DNA of 49,950 bases from JBGUVL01 sp045134375 (GTDB taxonomy: Bacteria; Bacillota_I; Bacilli_A; Erysipelotrichales; Erysipelotrichaceae): assembly GCA_045134375.1 (NCBI GenBank), contig JBGUVL010000014.1:1-49950 (forward strand). Direction: 5' to 3'. Position 1 is the stretch's first letter. The number at the start of each line of letters is the position of its first letter. Positions 1 through 8,716 of this stretch are shown here, piece after piece. A program made the position numbers and the translations under genes. The notes below the pieces were generated by a model. The model saw only the letters and a list, made by a program, of their open reading frames with translations, was not told the DNA's origin and made no database searches.

Positions 1-71
1 CCAACGATACTATTTTTCATCGTTTCTGCCATTTTCTTCACTTTTTCTATATTAATATTTGTTAATTTCAT
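1..71 (-). CDS. N-terminal fragment of an unassigned gene (runs off the window)
   Basis: The window opens inside a minus-strand gene whose ATG is at 69-71. The 23 visible codons begin MKLTNINIEKVKKMAETMKN, a basic amphipathic helix. The start is well supported: an AAAGGAGG ribosome binding site lies a few bases upstream, and a promoter sits at 99-126. The fragment is too short to assign. An OsmC-like protein is one possibility from the look of the N-terminus, but this is a guess. It is separated from the convergent-side parEC operon by a terminator at 184-224. Confidence 0.6.
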   Translation of the reverse strand, partial: MKLTNINIEKVKKMAETMKNSIV

Positions 72-98
72 TGGATTCCTCCTTTGACCACGTTTAAT

Positions 99-126
99 AT
101 TATAACATATACCTCTTATATTTCAA
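99..126 (-). promoter_or_regulatory. Sigma-A-type promoter for the left-edge gene
   Basis: On the minus strand there is a -35 TTGAAA (121-126), a 16-base spacer and a -10 TATAAT (99-104). The -10 is preceded by TGT, which makes an extended TGnTATAAT element. It lies about 30 bases upstream of the ATG at 71. Confidence 0.65.
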
Positions 127-183
127 TTTTTCACATAGTTTCCCATATTACTTATACTTTTTAAAAATATGCGTATAAAGAAA

Positions 184-224
184 ATAGCATAATAATAAGA
201 AATTCTTCTTTATTATTATGCTAT
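184..224 (-). terminator. Rho-independent terminator after the parE-parC operon
   Basis: A perfect 15-bp stem (184-198 with 210-224) has an 11-base loop and is followed on the minus strand by TTTTCTTT. It lies 10 bases past the stop of the 227-residue gene, so it closes the parE-parC-227aa transcript. Confidence 0.75.
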
Positions 225-234
225 CGTTCTCTTT

Positions 235-918
235 CTATGATACGGAAACAGGATAATCAAATTGAATTAATTCTTCATCACAGTATGGTTTAATCGCTCT
301 AATTTGTTCATTTTGATATTTTTTCAACAAATTATGATAGGAAAATAAAATATTAGCAACACCAGCAATCATCGCAATGGCGAATGCCATCATGATACTA
401 TATTGAAATACAATTACCATAATGAGAGCGACCACTGCAATCATGCCTAATTCTAAAGCAAAAAACTTTTTTTTGATTCTATGTAATTCCTCATCCATAA
501 ATTTCGTTTTTTCCTGTACTTTTAAATTCACATGTTCCGGTAAAGTATTTTCTTTAAAAGTCAATGCTGCCATTTTTTTTCGACGTCCCTGCTCTGCCTC
601 CAACACATCTCTCATTTTTAAATAGCAGAAATTCTCACCATTCCCATTATTGTTTTTTTGGTATTGCAAAGCATACGCATACAGGACCCAAAGATAGGTA
701 TCATTATCCAAATAATCCTTGGAATTTATTGCCATACTTTTCGCTAATTGTTCCGATTTTTTGGAAGAAGTATAATTCTGCTTCTGTAATATAAGTTTTA
801 ACTGCTCGCGCATCGCATCCATTTCTTCATCGGAAAAGGCTGGATTTTTTTGACAACCCTCTTCCTCTACTACTGTTACAACAATTTTTTCTCCATTGTT
901 TTCCGCTTTTTCTTCCAT
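235..918 (-). CDS. Hypothetical membrane protein, 227 aa, downstream of parC
   Basis: I do not recognise a named family. The N-terminal 150 residues are hydrophilic and charged, with a stretch near residues 90-150 that looks helical. Two adjacent hydrophobic segments follow at about residues 152-172 and 175-195, with a short turn, so the protein is probably anchored by a helical hairpin with both ends in the cytoplasm. Its ATG has an AGGAGG site and starts 12 bases after the parC stop, so it is almost certainly the third gene of the parE-parC transcript, which ends at the terminator 184-224. Nothing in the sequence links it to topoisomerase function; cotranscription is the only clue. Confidence 0.75.
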   Translation of the reverse strand: MEEKAENNGEKIVVTVVEEEGCQKNPAFSDEEMDAMREQLKLILQKQNYTSSKKSEQLAKSMAINSKDYLDNDTYLWVLYAYALQYQKNNNGNGENFCYLKMRDVLEAEQGRRKKMAALTFKENTLPEHVNLKVQEKTKFMDEELHRIKKKFFALELGMIAVVALIMVIVFQYSIMMAFAIAMIAGVANILFSYHNLLKKYQNEQIRAIKPYCDEELIQFDYPVSVS

Positions 919-930
919 GATTTCCTCCTA

Positions 931-3429
931 TTAAAAATCAAAACGAATGATTTCTACTTTTTCATCCTCTTTTATTTTTCGTTCTTCTGTTTTCTTCGAT
1001 TCTTTTTTTTCTACTACATCAATTCCTTTTAACAGATAATAATCCTTGCTCAACTGAAAAGGAGAAGAATAAGTTGCTTCACGACTCATAATTGCGATTG
1101 TTTTTGCCTCGATTTCCTTTCGATCTGGATCCATCAAATAAATCGCATCATTTGGTTTTACAATTTTTGTATATTTTACCCTTGCTGGATTACTCTTTAC
1201 TTTTTTATGAATCAAATTCCCTTTGACCGGTCTTCCTAAAACACTAATTTCTTCGCATTTAACACGTTTCATTGCCCCATTTTCACAAGCCACGAGCAAT
1301 TGTGTATCACTTTCTTTTTTTATGACAGCAGAAGCAATTACATCATCTGTTAAATTCATTGCTTTCACACCCTTTGCACGTGTTGAACTAGAAGGAATCA
1401 TCGCTACACTATATCTTGATACATAGCCATTTCGACTTGTTAAAATCACTTCATCCGTATCGTATGCCAGCATTACAGTAACCACTTCATCTTCTTCGTT
1501 TAAATTGATACAAGCCATTGCCTTGTTATTTCGACTCACTTCATATTCTTTCACTAATGTCTTCTTGATCATTCCTAACTTAGTAACCGTGATGAAGTAA
1601 CCTTCCGTTACAAAATCTTCTACCACAAATCCCTGGATGAATTTCTCTCCTCCTACCAATTTGATCTTCGTACTGATATGGGAACCAAGATCTTTCCATT
1701 TGCTTTCATCGATATCATAAACGGGAAGGAAACCATAGGTTCCTTTATCCGTAAAGAATACTAGTTTGTCCAATGTATTCACTTCGACAAAACCAAGCAA
1801 TTCATCTCCCTCTTTAATTTTTGGCAACGCATCATTACTAGAAGAATAGGAACGTAATGACACTCGTTTCATATAGCCATCTCGAGATAATGACACCATC
1901 ACCCGTTCATTGCTAATCAAATCCACTTTATCAATTTTGATTTCTTCTACTTCTTCCTCAATCTGTGTCAATCGTGGAGTATCATAAAGTTTTTTCACTT
2001 CGCGTAATTCTTTAATGATGACTTTTTTTAACATTTTTTCATCGGTAATGATTTCATTCAATTCTTCCATCTCATTTAATAATCGAGCAAATTCATCTTT
2101 CAAAGCAGTCACATCGGTATTGGTTAAACGATACAAACGTAAAGTAACGATTGCTTCTGCCTGTGCTTCACTGAAACCATAAGTTTGCATCAATTTATGT
2201 TTGGCATCCGCTTTGTCTTTTGCCTTTCGAATCAATGCGATAACTTCATCTAAAATAGAAATACAACGAATTAGTCCCTCTAAAATATGACAGCGTTTCT
2301 CTTTTTTATCCAATTCGAAACGACTTCTTCTCAATACCACTTCTTTTCGATGCGCCAAAAAGGCATCTAACATCGCAGCCAATCCCAACTGCATTGGACG
2401 CTTATTCACGATAGCTATTACATTATAATTAAATGTAATCTGCAAATCGGTATTTTTATACATGTAGTTTAAAATTAAGTTTGGATCACAATCTTTTTTC
2501 ACATCAATAACAATTCGTAACCCATTACGATCACTTTCATCTCGAACATCAACGATACCATCAATGTCTTTATTGATACGAATCTCATCCATTTTCTTAA
2601 CCATGTTACATTTCACTACATCATAAGGAATCTCACTGATAACAATCTGCTGTAATGTTTTTGTTTTCTCAATAATCGCTTTGCCACGAATGACAATTTT
2701 TCCTCTTCCGCTCGCAAATGCATTACGAATTCCTTCAACACCTTGTACGATTCCACCGGTTGGAAAATCAGGACCTTTCACATAATCCATCAATTGCTCT
2801 AATGGACAAGATGGATGTTGAATTCGATAAATACTAGCATCAATTACTTCATTCAAATTATGAGGTGGTATATTGGTGGCATACCCACTAGCAATACCAC
2901 TAATTCCATTAACCAATAGATTCGGATAACGAGCTGGCAATACGGTCGGTTCCATTTCCGTATCATCAAAATTTGGCGCAAATTCTACCGTGTCTTTATC
3001 ATAATCCATTAACATCATCTGTGCAATTGGAGCTAAGCGTGCTTCCGTATAACGCATAGCTGCCGCTGGGTCATCATCAATGGATCCATTATTTCCTTGC
3101 ATATCAATAAGAGGGATTCGACTCTTCCAATTTTGTGAAAGACGGACCATCGCTTCATAAATACTAGAGTCCCCATGAGGATGATAATTTCCCATGATCA
3201 AACCTACTGATTTTGCACTTTTTCGGTATTTTTTATCATGTGTATTACCATCTACCTGCATTGCATATAGAATTCTTCTTTGTACTGGTTTTAATCCATC
3301 TCGTACATCAGGCAAAGCACGATCTTGAATAATATATTTGGAATATCGCCCAAATCGATCCCCCATGATTTCTTCCAATGGCGTCGTTATAATACGAGAA
3401 TGATCCACAAATTCTTTTTTCTTTGCCAT
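931..3429 (-). CDS. parC: DNA topoisomerase IV subunit A (ParC)
   Basis: This is the breakage-reunion subunit of topoisomerase IV, which decatenates daughter chromosomes with ParE. The 832 residues match the Gram-positive ParC/GrlA layout. The winged-helix cleavage domain has RALPDVRDGLKPVQRRILYA at about 37-56, and the active-site tyrosine is Tyr127 in AAAMRYTEARL. A coiled-coil tower follows, then a C-terminal beta-pinwheel ending in a Lys/Glu-rich tail. The close match to B. subtilis ParC in the N-terminal domain and the missing GyrA-box support ParC over GyrA. The quinolone-determining positions equivalent to GrlA Ser80 and Glu84 are Ser88 and Glu92, so they are wild type. The ATG directly abuts the parE stop, so the two are translationally coupled. 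Confidence 0.93.
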   Translation of the reverse strand: MAKKKEFVDHSRIITTPLEEIMGDRFGRYSKYIIQDRALPDVRDGLKPVQRRILYAMQVDGNTHDKKYRKSAKSVGLIMGNYHPHGDSSIYEAMVRLSQNWKSRIPLIDMQGNNGSIDDDPAAAMRYTEARLAPIAQMMLMDYDKDTVEFAPNFDDTEMEPTVLPARYPNLLVNGISGIASGYATNIPPHNLNEVIDASIYRIQHPSCPLEQLMDYVKGPDFPTGGIVQGVEGIRNAFASGRGKIVIRGKAIIEKTKTLQQIVISEIPYDVVKCNMVKKMDEIRINKDIDGIVDVRDESDRNGLRIVIDVKKDCDPNLILNYMYKNTDLQITFNYNVIAIVNKRPMQLGLAAMLDAFLAHRKEVVLRRSRFELDKKEKRCHILEGLIRCISILDEVIALIRKAKDKADAKHKLMQTYGFSEAQAEAIVTLRLYRLTNTDVTALKDEFARLLNEMEELNEIITDEKMLKKVIIKELREVKKLYDTPRLTQIEEEVEEIKIDKVDLISNERVMVSLSRDGYMKRVSLRSYSSSNDALPKIKEGDELLGFVEVNTLDKLVFFTDKGTYGFLPVYDIDESKWKDLGSHISTKIKLVGGEKFIQGFVVEDFVTEGYFITVTKLGMIKKTLVKEYEVSRNNKAMACINLNEEDEVVTVMLAYDTDEVILTSRNGYVSRYSVAMIPSSSTRAKGVKAMNLTDDVIASAVIKKESDTQLLVACENGAMKRVKCEEISVLGRPVKGNLIHKKVKSNPARVKYTKIVKPNDAIYLMDPDRKEIEAKTIAIMSREATYSSPFQLSKDYYLLKGIDVVEKKESKKTEERKIKEDEKVEIIRFDF

Positions 3430-5364
3430 TTATCGCTTCACCTCCACGGTAAAGGAATCCTCCATCGTAAAGGAGACATTTTCCTCTATCCATTCTCTTC
3501 TTACATCCGCTTTATCCCCCATTAAAACACTGACTCTTTTTTCAGCGATCATCGCATCTTCGATACTAACCTGAATGAGCGTCCTTGTGGCTGGATCCAT
3601 TGTCGTTTCCCATAACTGCGCGGCATTCATTTCCCCTAATCCTTTATAGCGTTGTAAACTATACCCTTTATGAGAATCTCGCATTCGCTCCAGTTCCTCT
3701 TCCGTCCAAGCATAAACAACATCATTATTTTTTTGTAATTTAAACAATGGAGGTAATGCGATATAAACCATTCCTTTTTCAATCAATTCACGCATATATC
3801 GATAAAAAAAGGTCAGCAGCAAACATTGGATATGGGCTCCATCCGTATCCGCATCGGTCATGATAATAACCTTATAATAATTGCTGTCTTCCGCATTAAA
3901 ACCAGCACCAACACCGGCTCCTAATGCATGAATGATCGTATTTAATTCTTCGTTTTTTTCTACGCTGGCAATGCTTGCTTTTTCCGTATTTAACACTTTG
4001 CCTCGCAAAGGTAAGATTGCTTGGTAACGCGAATCTCTTCCCTGTTTTGCACTTCCACCAGCGGAATCCCCTTCGACTAAGTACAATTCCTTCTTACGCG
4101 CATCTTTGCTTTGCGCACTTGCCAATTTTCCAGAAAGGATTTTCTCACTACGACTTTTATTTTTTCCATTCCGCGCCTCATTTCTAGCTTTTCTAGCTGC
4201 TTCTCTAGCAATACTGGCACGTTGCATCTTCTTTACCAAAGTAGTCGCTAATTCTTTATTCTCTTCTAAGAAATAGGTTAATTTTTCACTAATGATATTC
4301 TCTACTATATTACGGGCTTCCGGTGTTCCTAACTTTCCTTTTGTTTGTCCCTCAAACTGTAATAAATGCTCAGGAATTCCTAAAGAAAGTATAATCGTTA
4401 ATCCTTCACGGACATCACTTCCTTCAAAATTCTTATCCTTCTCCTTTAGCAGCCCATTTCTTCGTGCATAATCATTGAATACCTTGGTAAAAGCCGTTCT
4501 TGCCCCTACTTCATGGGATCCTCCATCTTTTGTTCGAACCATATTGACAAAGGAAAAAATATTCTCCTGATATTCATCAATGTATTGAAATGCACAATGG
4601 ACACTGATTTCGTTTTGCATTCCAGAAAAAGAAACAGGAGCATGAAAAACCTGTTTATCTTCATGAAGATAATTCATAAAAGCTAGTAAACCTTCCTCAT
4701 AATGATAAATTTCTTCTCTTCTTTCATTTCCTCGTTCATCTGCTACGATCAATTTAATATTACTTAATAAGAATGCACTTTCTCTTGCACGCTCACAAAT
4801 GGCAGAATAAGAAAAATGCGTTGTTGAAAAGATCTTTGCATCTGGTTTAAATACCACTTTACTTCCTGTTTTACTACACTTTCCAATTTCCTTTAATTTA
4901 CTAATTTTTTTACCGCCATTTTCAAAGCGCATAAAATATTGTTTTCCATTATGAGAATTGATCGTTACTTCCACCCATTCACTTAATGCATTGACGACAC
5001 TGGCACCAACACCATGCAATCCTCCACTTGTTTTATAACCGCCAGATTCCGAAAATTTACCACCGGCATGCAATACGGTAAAAATAACTTCTAAGGCACT
5101 TTTCCCACTCGCATGCTGATCCACTGGCATTCCTCTTCCTTCATCCTCGACACTAATGGATTCATCCTTACAAATGGTAATCTTGATGACATTCCCATGG
5201 CCATTCAATGCTTCATCTATCGAATTATCCACAATTTCCCATACTAAATGATGAAGTCCTCTTCCATCGGTTGACCCTATATACATCCCTGGGCGTTTTC
5301 TTACCGCTTCTAGCCCCTCTAATATTTGTATGGCACTTCCATCATATACTTTTTCTTTTGCCAT
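3430..5364 (-). CDS. parE: DNA topoisomerase IV subunit B (ParE)
   Basis: This is the ATPase subunit of topoisomerase IV and works with ParC. The order is a GHKL ATPase domain (Glu43 and Asn47 in EIVDNSIDEA, GRGMP near 77-80, and the ATP lid GGLHGVGASVVNALS near 114), a transducer domain, and a TOPRIM domain. TOPRIM has EGDSAGG at 431-437 and the metal-binding DADTD at 504-508. The PLRGKVLN and RYKGLGEMN motifs are also present. The 644-residue length is typical. It is the first gene of the transcript, with a promoter at 5389-5417, and its TAA is immediately followed by the parC ATG. The adjacent ParC identifies it as ParE rather than GyrB. Confidence 0.93.
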   Translation of the reverse strand: MAKEKVYDGSAIQILEGLEAVRKRPGMYIGSTDGRGLHHLVWEIVDNSIDEALNGHGNVIKITICKDESISVEDEGRGMPVDQHASGKSALEVIFTVLHAGGKFSESGGYKTSGGLHGVGASVVNALSEWVEVTINSHNGKQYFMRFENGGKKISKLKEIGKCSKTGSKVVFKPDAKIFSTTHFSYSAICERARESAFLLSNIKLIVADERGNERREEIYHYEEGLLAFMNYLHEDKQVFHAPVSFSGMQNEISVHCAFQYIDEYQENIFSFVNMVRTKDGGSHEVGARTAFTKVFNDYARRNGLLKEKDKNFEGSDVREGLTIILSLGIPEHLLQFEGQTKGKLGTPEARNIVENIISEKLTYFLEENKELATTLVKKMQRASIAREAARKARNEARNGKNKSRSEKILSGKLASAQSKDARKKELYLVEGDSAGGSAKQGRDSRYQAILPLRGKVLNTEKASIASVEKNEELNTIIHALGAGVGAGFNAEDSNYYKVIIMTDADTDGAHIQCLLLTFFYRYMRELIEKGMVYIALPPLFKLQKNNDVVYAWTEEELERMRDSHKGYSLQRYKGLGEMNAAQLWETTMDPATRTLIQVSIEDAMIAEKRVSVLMGDKADVRREWIEENVSFTMEDSFTVEVKR

Positions 5365-5388
5365 GCTAACACTCCTTCTAGTTTTATA

Positions 5389-5417
5389 ATTTTACCAAAA
5401 ACGATATTTTTTATCAA
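5389..5417 (-). promoter_or_regulatory. Sigma-A promoter of parE-parC
   Basis: On the minus strand there is a -35 TTGATA (5412-5417), a 17-base spacer and a -10 TAAAAT (5389-5394). It lies about 25 bases upstream of the parE ATG. A divergent -10 TATAAT for the MATE gene is at 5466-5471 with no good -35. Confidence 0.75.
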
Positions 5418-5494
5418 TTGGGAATCGAGGAATCAATGTGGCTTTTCTTTTCTACTACTTTTCGTTATAATGAATAGCTGAAAAGGAGCTTCCT

Positions 5495-6811
5495 ATGAAT
5501 GAATTGACAAATCAACCAATTAAAAAATTGTATCAAAAATACTTAATTCCTACCCTGCTAGGAATTCTTTCCAATTCCCTTTATTGTTTGGTCGATGTTT
5601 ATTTTATTGCGAAAGGTTCCGGTAACATGGGGTTGGCAGCCTTAAATATTTGTATGCCAGTCTTCACAGCGTATTCTGCGATCGGACTGCTATTTGGTGT
5701 AGGAAGTGCCACCATTATGTCCATTGCAGAAGGCAGCAAAGAATGGCAAACACGAAATAAAGCATTTACATTAGGACTATTTTTTATGGTAATCCTTGGT
5801 TTATGTTTTACGATCTATACGGCTTTATTCATTGAATCATTTGCATTCTTATTAGGAAGCTCTACCACACTGCTTCCTTATGTCACACTCTATTTAAAAC
5901 CTATCACATTAAGTGCTATTCCTTTTATCATTATGTATGCACTAAGCATTTTGTTGCGCAGTGATCATAATCCAAAATTGGCTATGTATGCTTTAATGTG
6001 TGCCAATTTCGCAAATATCATTCTTGACTATGTATTTGTCGTTGGTTGTCAGTGGGGAATCTTTGGTGCCGCTTTTGCCACAGCGTTATCTCCTGTGATT
6101 TCACTATCCATCGCTACCTTTCATTTTCTATTCCATAAAAATAGCGTCCATTTTACCCTGCATTTCTTTGACTTTTCGATATTAAAACGCATTATTAAAA
6201 ATGGATTAGGCAGTGGATTAATGGAGATTAGTGCGGGTAGTGTCATTTTAATTTTCAATGCCGTTATTTTAATGATCAGTAATGAAATCTATTTAGCAGC
6301 TTTCTCTATCATTACCAATGTTGCTTATGTATTAAAAGGAATATTAATTGGTTTTGCACAAGCTGGCGTACCAATTATGGCAACCAATTATGGAGCTAAT
6401 CAGCCAAAACGAACATTGGAAACATTGCAACAAACACTACTATACAGTAGTTTATTCTCGCTTTTGCTGTATGTTTTATTCTTATGTTTTCCCCAATATG
6501 TCGCGATGCCATTTGCAAATGGCGATCAACAACTCATTCAGATTAGCGTCGTAGGAATCAGAATCTATTTCTCATGTACCATATTTTTATCTTTTAATAT
6601 CATGATCATGTATTATTTTCAAGCCATAGAAGCAGGAAATCATGCGACTTTCATTGCCATCATGAAAGGATTTGTCTTTTTAATTCTAGCTTTAATTCTA
6701 CTTGTCCCAATGTTTCAAATCCATGGAGTTTGGTTCTCCATTACCTTTGCAGAATCCCTTACCTCATTGCTCACGATTGGTTATTATTATCAAAAAAAAT
6801 ACAATCACTAG
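5495..6811 (+). CDS. MATE-family multidrug/metabolite exporter
   Basis: This is a cation-coupled exporter of the MATE (DinF/NorM-like) superfamily in the cytoplasmic membrane. The 438 residues contain about twelve hydrophobic segments arranged as two similar halves. Family signatures include IPTLLGILSNSLYCLVDVYF near 17-36, where MATE proteins carry their conserved P and DxxF residues, and a second half beginning near residue 235 with GLGSGLMEISAGSVILIFN. The ATG has a GGAGCT site 7 bases upstream. It is a single-gene transcript, divergent from parE, and ends at the bidirectional hairpin 6930-6967. The substrate cannot be told from sequence. Confidence 0.88.
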   Translation: MNELTNQPIKKLYQKYLIPTLLGILSNSLYCLVDVYFIAKGSGNMGLAALNICMPVFTAYSAIGLLFGVGSATIMSIAEGSKEWQTRNKAFTLGLFFMVILGLCFTIYTALFIESFAFLLGSSTTLLPYVTLYLKPITLSAIPFIIMYALSILLRSDHNPKLAMYALMCANFANIILDYVFVVGCQWGIFGAAFATALSPVISLSIATFHFLFHKNSVHFTLHFFDFSILKRIIKNGLGSGLMEISAGSVILIFNAVILMISNEIYLAAFSIITNVAYVLKGILIGFAQAGVPIMATNYGANQPKRTLETLQQTLLYSSLFSLLLYVLFLCFPQYVAMPFANGDQQLIQISVVGIRIYFSCTIFLSFNIMIMYYFQAIEAGNHATFIAIMKGFVFLILALILLVPMFQIHGVWFSITFAESLTSLLTIGYYYQKKYNH

Positions 6812-6929
6812 CCGCTTGATTATGGATGAATTTTATGAATTTCACTCCCGCCTTGCGATAAAGTATGTTTTCATTTAATATATGGTCGATGCGTCAAAAC
6901 AAACTTTTTTCGCCAAAATGGATAACGAA

Positions 6930-6967
6930 AAGCTCCTCACCACTCAAAATACAGTGATGAGGAGCTT
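6930..6967. terminator. Bidirectional terminator between MATE and XRE genes
   Basis: A 15-bp stem with one mismatch (6930-6944 with 6953-6967) has an 8-base loop. On the minus strand it is followed by TTTTCGTT, and on the plus strand by an AT-rich tail. It sits between convergent genes, so it probably stops both transcripts. Confidence 0.65.
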
Positions 6968-7039
6968 ATTATTACCATACTTTCATCAACAATGGTACTC
7001 CTACCATTGAAATGTAATTCGATTAACAAAATTCAATAT

Positions 7040-8020
7040 CTAGTTTTTTTCTTTGATCCAAAGGAAATCAATAATACTAGAAATTGCCGCATACAAAACC
7101 GCCGCAGTTGGCCAAACAATCCATGTCATATGCCAATCCTTCGTTATCAAACTCCAAGCAAGATAAAGTGCTGTTGTAATAAGCCAGTAAATCGAACTAA
7201 CGACTCCTTTTACTTTATTTTTTTGTTTCTCTTTTGTACTAAATTCTCCTTCTTGTAATAATCTTTGAAAACTACTCCATTGAACATTACAAACAATGAG
7301 AAAAAAAGCCCCTATTGCGACCATCCCAATGGTAATACAAAGCAATAAAACCGTTAAAAAATCATTTTCTTTAAAAATAGCACCAAATAATGAAATAGGA
7401 GATAGCACGCATAATAGTATACCAATAATATTCCCTTTTAAATAGTGAGGCCGATATTCATTCTTTTTTTCCTTTACTAACCCTGCAACACCATACATAA
7501 CAGTGAACTCTTTCTTATCTAAAAAATCATAAGGCTCATTTTTAAATCCCGTATAAATAAACAAAATCATTGCAATCGCTACCAAAATGAATAAAATAAT
7601 TAGGCCAAGACCACCAGCAAAATTCTCTGAAATCGGGAATACTTTCGATTCTGCCCCAGCTCCTAATAGCAATAACGGAATGACTGCTATAATACAAAGG
7701 AATGTTCCTATCGCGATCCAATTGGATGCTTTTTTTCTCCATTGCAAATATTGATTTGCTTGCTCTATCGTAACATGATATTCACCAATAGATGCATCAT
7801 CATCCAAGAATTCTTCCACTTCGATTTCATCTTTTAATAAATAATCGGTTGTGACTTCAAACAGTTGACTCATTACTATTATTTTTTCTAAATCAGGAAT
7901 ACTTTGTGCTCCTTCCCATTTGGATACCGCTTGTCTAGATACCTGGATCTTTTGAGCAAACTCTTCTTGTGACCAGCCATTTTTCTTTCTTAAGCGAATA
8001 ATTTTATCTGCTAAAATCAT
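7040..8020 (-). CDS. Membrane-anchored XRE-family transcriptional regulator
   Basis: Residues 1-65 form a classic XRE/Cro helix-turn-helix: the recognition region WSQEEFAQKIQVSRQAVSKW is followed by the PDLEKIIVMSQLFEVTTDYLL tail seen in Firmicutes repressors. After a short linker there are about six hydrophobic segments (near 97-118, 130-157, 195-218, 225-248, 270-290 and 298-318). The DNA-binding domain is thus tethered to the membrane and may sense a membrane or envelope signal. The family is known in low-GC Firmicutes, often without a known ligand. It is monocistronic. The promoter at 8060-8088 overlaps an inverted repeat that could be its own operator. Confidence 0.85.
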   Translation of the reverse strand: MILADKIIRLRKKNGWSQEEFAQKIQVSRQAVSKWEGAQSIPDLEKIIVMSQLFEVTTDYLLKDEIEVEEFLDDDASIGEYHVTIEQANQYLQWRKKASNWIAIGTFLCIIAVIPLLLLGAGAESKVFPISENFAGGLGLIILFILVAIAMILFIYTGFKNEPYDFLDKKEFTVMYGVAGLVKEKKNEYRPHYLKGNIIGILLCVLSPISLFGAIFKENDFLTVLLLCITIGMVAIGAFFLIVCNVQWSSFQRLLQEGEFSTKEKQKNKVKGVVSSIYWLITTALYLAWSLITKDWHMTWIVWPTAAVLYAAISSIIDFLWIKEKN

Positions 8021-8059
8021 ATATTTCCTCCTGTTTCCATTCTTGTCATTGACATTTTC

Positions 8060-8104
8060 AGTATATCCTTATTTCCATTGGCATACAATCAAACACAAGT
8101 ATGC
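8060..8104 (-). promoter_or_regulatory. Promoter of the XRE gene with overlapping inverted repeat
   Basis: On the minus strand there is a -35 TTGTAT (8083-8088), a 17-base spacer and a -10 TATACT (8060-8065). A GCATAC/GTATGC inverted repeat (8081-8086 and 8099-8104, 12 bases apart) overlaps the -35. A second small dyad, CAACC/GGTTG, lies just upstream at 8112-8124. Their position suggests autoregulation, which is an inference. Confidence 0.5.
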
Positions 8105-8144
8105 AATTTGTCAACCATCGGTTGCATTTCAAAATATTATTTTT

Positions 8145-8639
8145 TTATTTCTCCATTGCCTTTTGGTAAGCCAATCGTTCGCTACCATCCTCTAAATCTA
8201 TAATACCACAATAGGTAAATCCTAATTTTTGTAATAGATGTTGCATTGGAATGTTATCTCGATGAGTATCAATACGAAGATTATGGCTTTTTTCCAATGC
8301 CCAACGAATGCAATAGGAAGCATATCCCTTTCCTTTAGATAAGGATGCAATGCGATGTAACACACCATAAGGTCTTTGATTCAACCAGTTACCATCATGA
8401 ATGACACGATAGGTTACTTCTTCTTCCATAGCAAAATAAAATACCGCTACTATTTCATTATCATTCTCACACACATACAATTTTTGTTCCATACAATCTT
8501 GCCTTATCCTTTGTTGCGAAGGATAACCATGATTCCATTGATTGGGATTCCCATACTCTTTCATAAACATACGAGCTTTTGCATAAATATCGATAATCAC
8601 GTTCTCATCTATTACTTTTGCTTTTCTAATTTTCATCAT
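8145..8639 (-). CDS. GNAT-family N-acetyltransferase
   Basis: This is a putative acetyl-CoA-dependent acetyltransferase of about 164 residues. It has the family's N-terminal IRKAKVIDE strand-helix, a central GNDNEIVAVFYFAMEE-type beta hairpin (written ENDNEIVAVFYFA here), the acetyl-CoA loop SLSKGKGYASYCIRWALEKS, and a C-terminal NIPMQHLLQKLGFTYCG segment. The ATG at 8637-8639 fits the usual family start; an upstream GTG at 8646-8648 is also in frame. Neither has a strong ribosome binding site. The substrate is unknown. It lies between the XRE gene and the ABC exporter operon and seems to be a single gene. Confidence 0.8.
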   Translation of the reverse strand: MMKIRKAKVIDENVIIDIYAKARMFMKEYGNPNQWNHGYPSQQRIRQDCMEQKLYVCENDNEIVAVFYFAMEEEVTYRVIHDGNWLNQRPYGVLHRIASLSKGKGYASYCIRWALEKSHNLRIDTHRDNIPMQHLLQKLGFTYCGIIDLEDGSERLAYQKAMEK

Positions 8640-8687
8640 TTGATTCACGTTCCATTCTTACTTACATTTACTTTTTTAAAGAAGAAA

Positions 8688-8712
8688 AACAGGATGTGTT
8701 ACCACACCTGTT
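8688..8712 (-). terminator. Terminator of the ABC exporter operon
   Basis: On the minus strand an AACAGGTGTG / CACATCCTGTT stem (one bulged base, GTAA loop) is followed by TTTTTC. It begins 5 bases after the permease stop codon. Confidence 0.7.
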
Positions 8713-8716
8713 ATTT

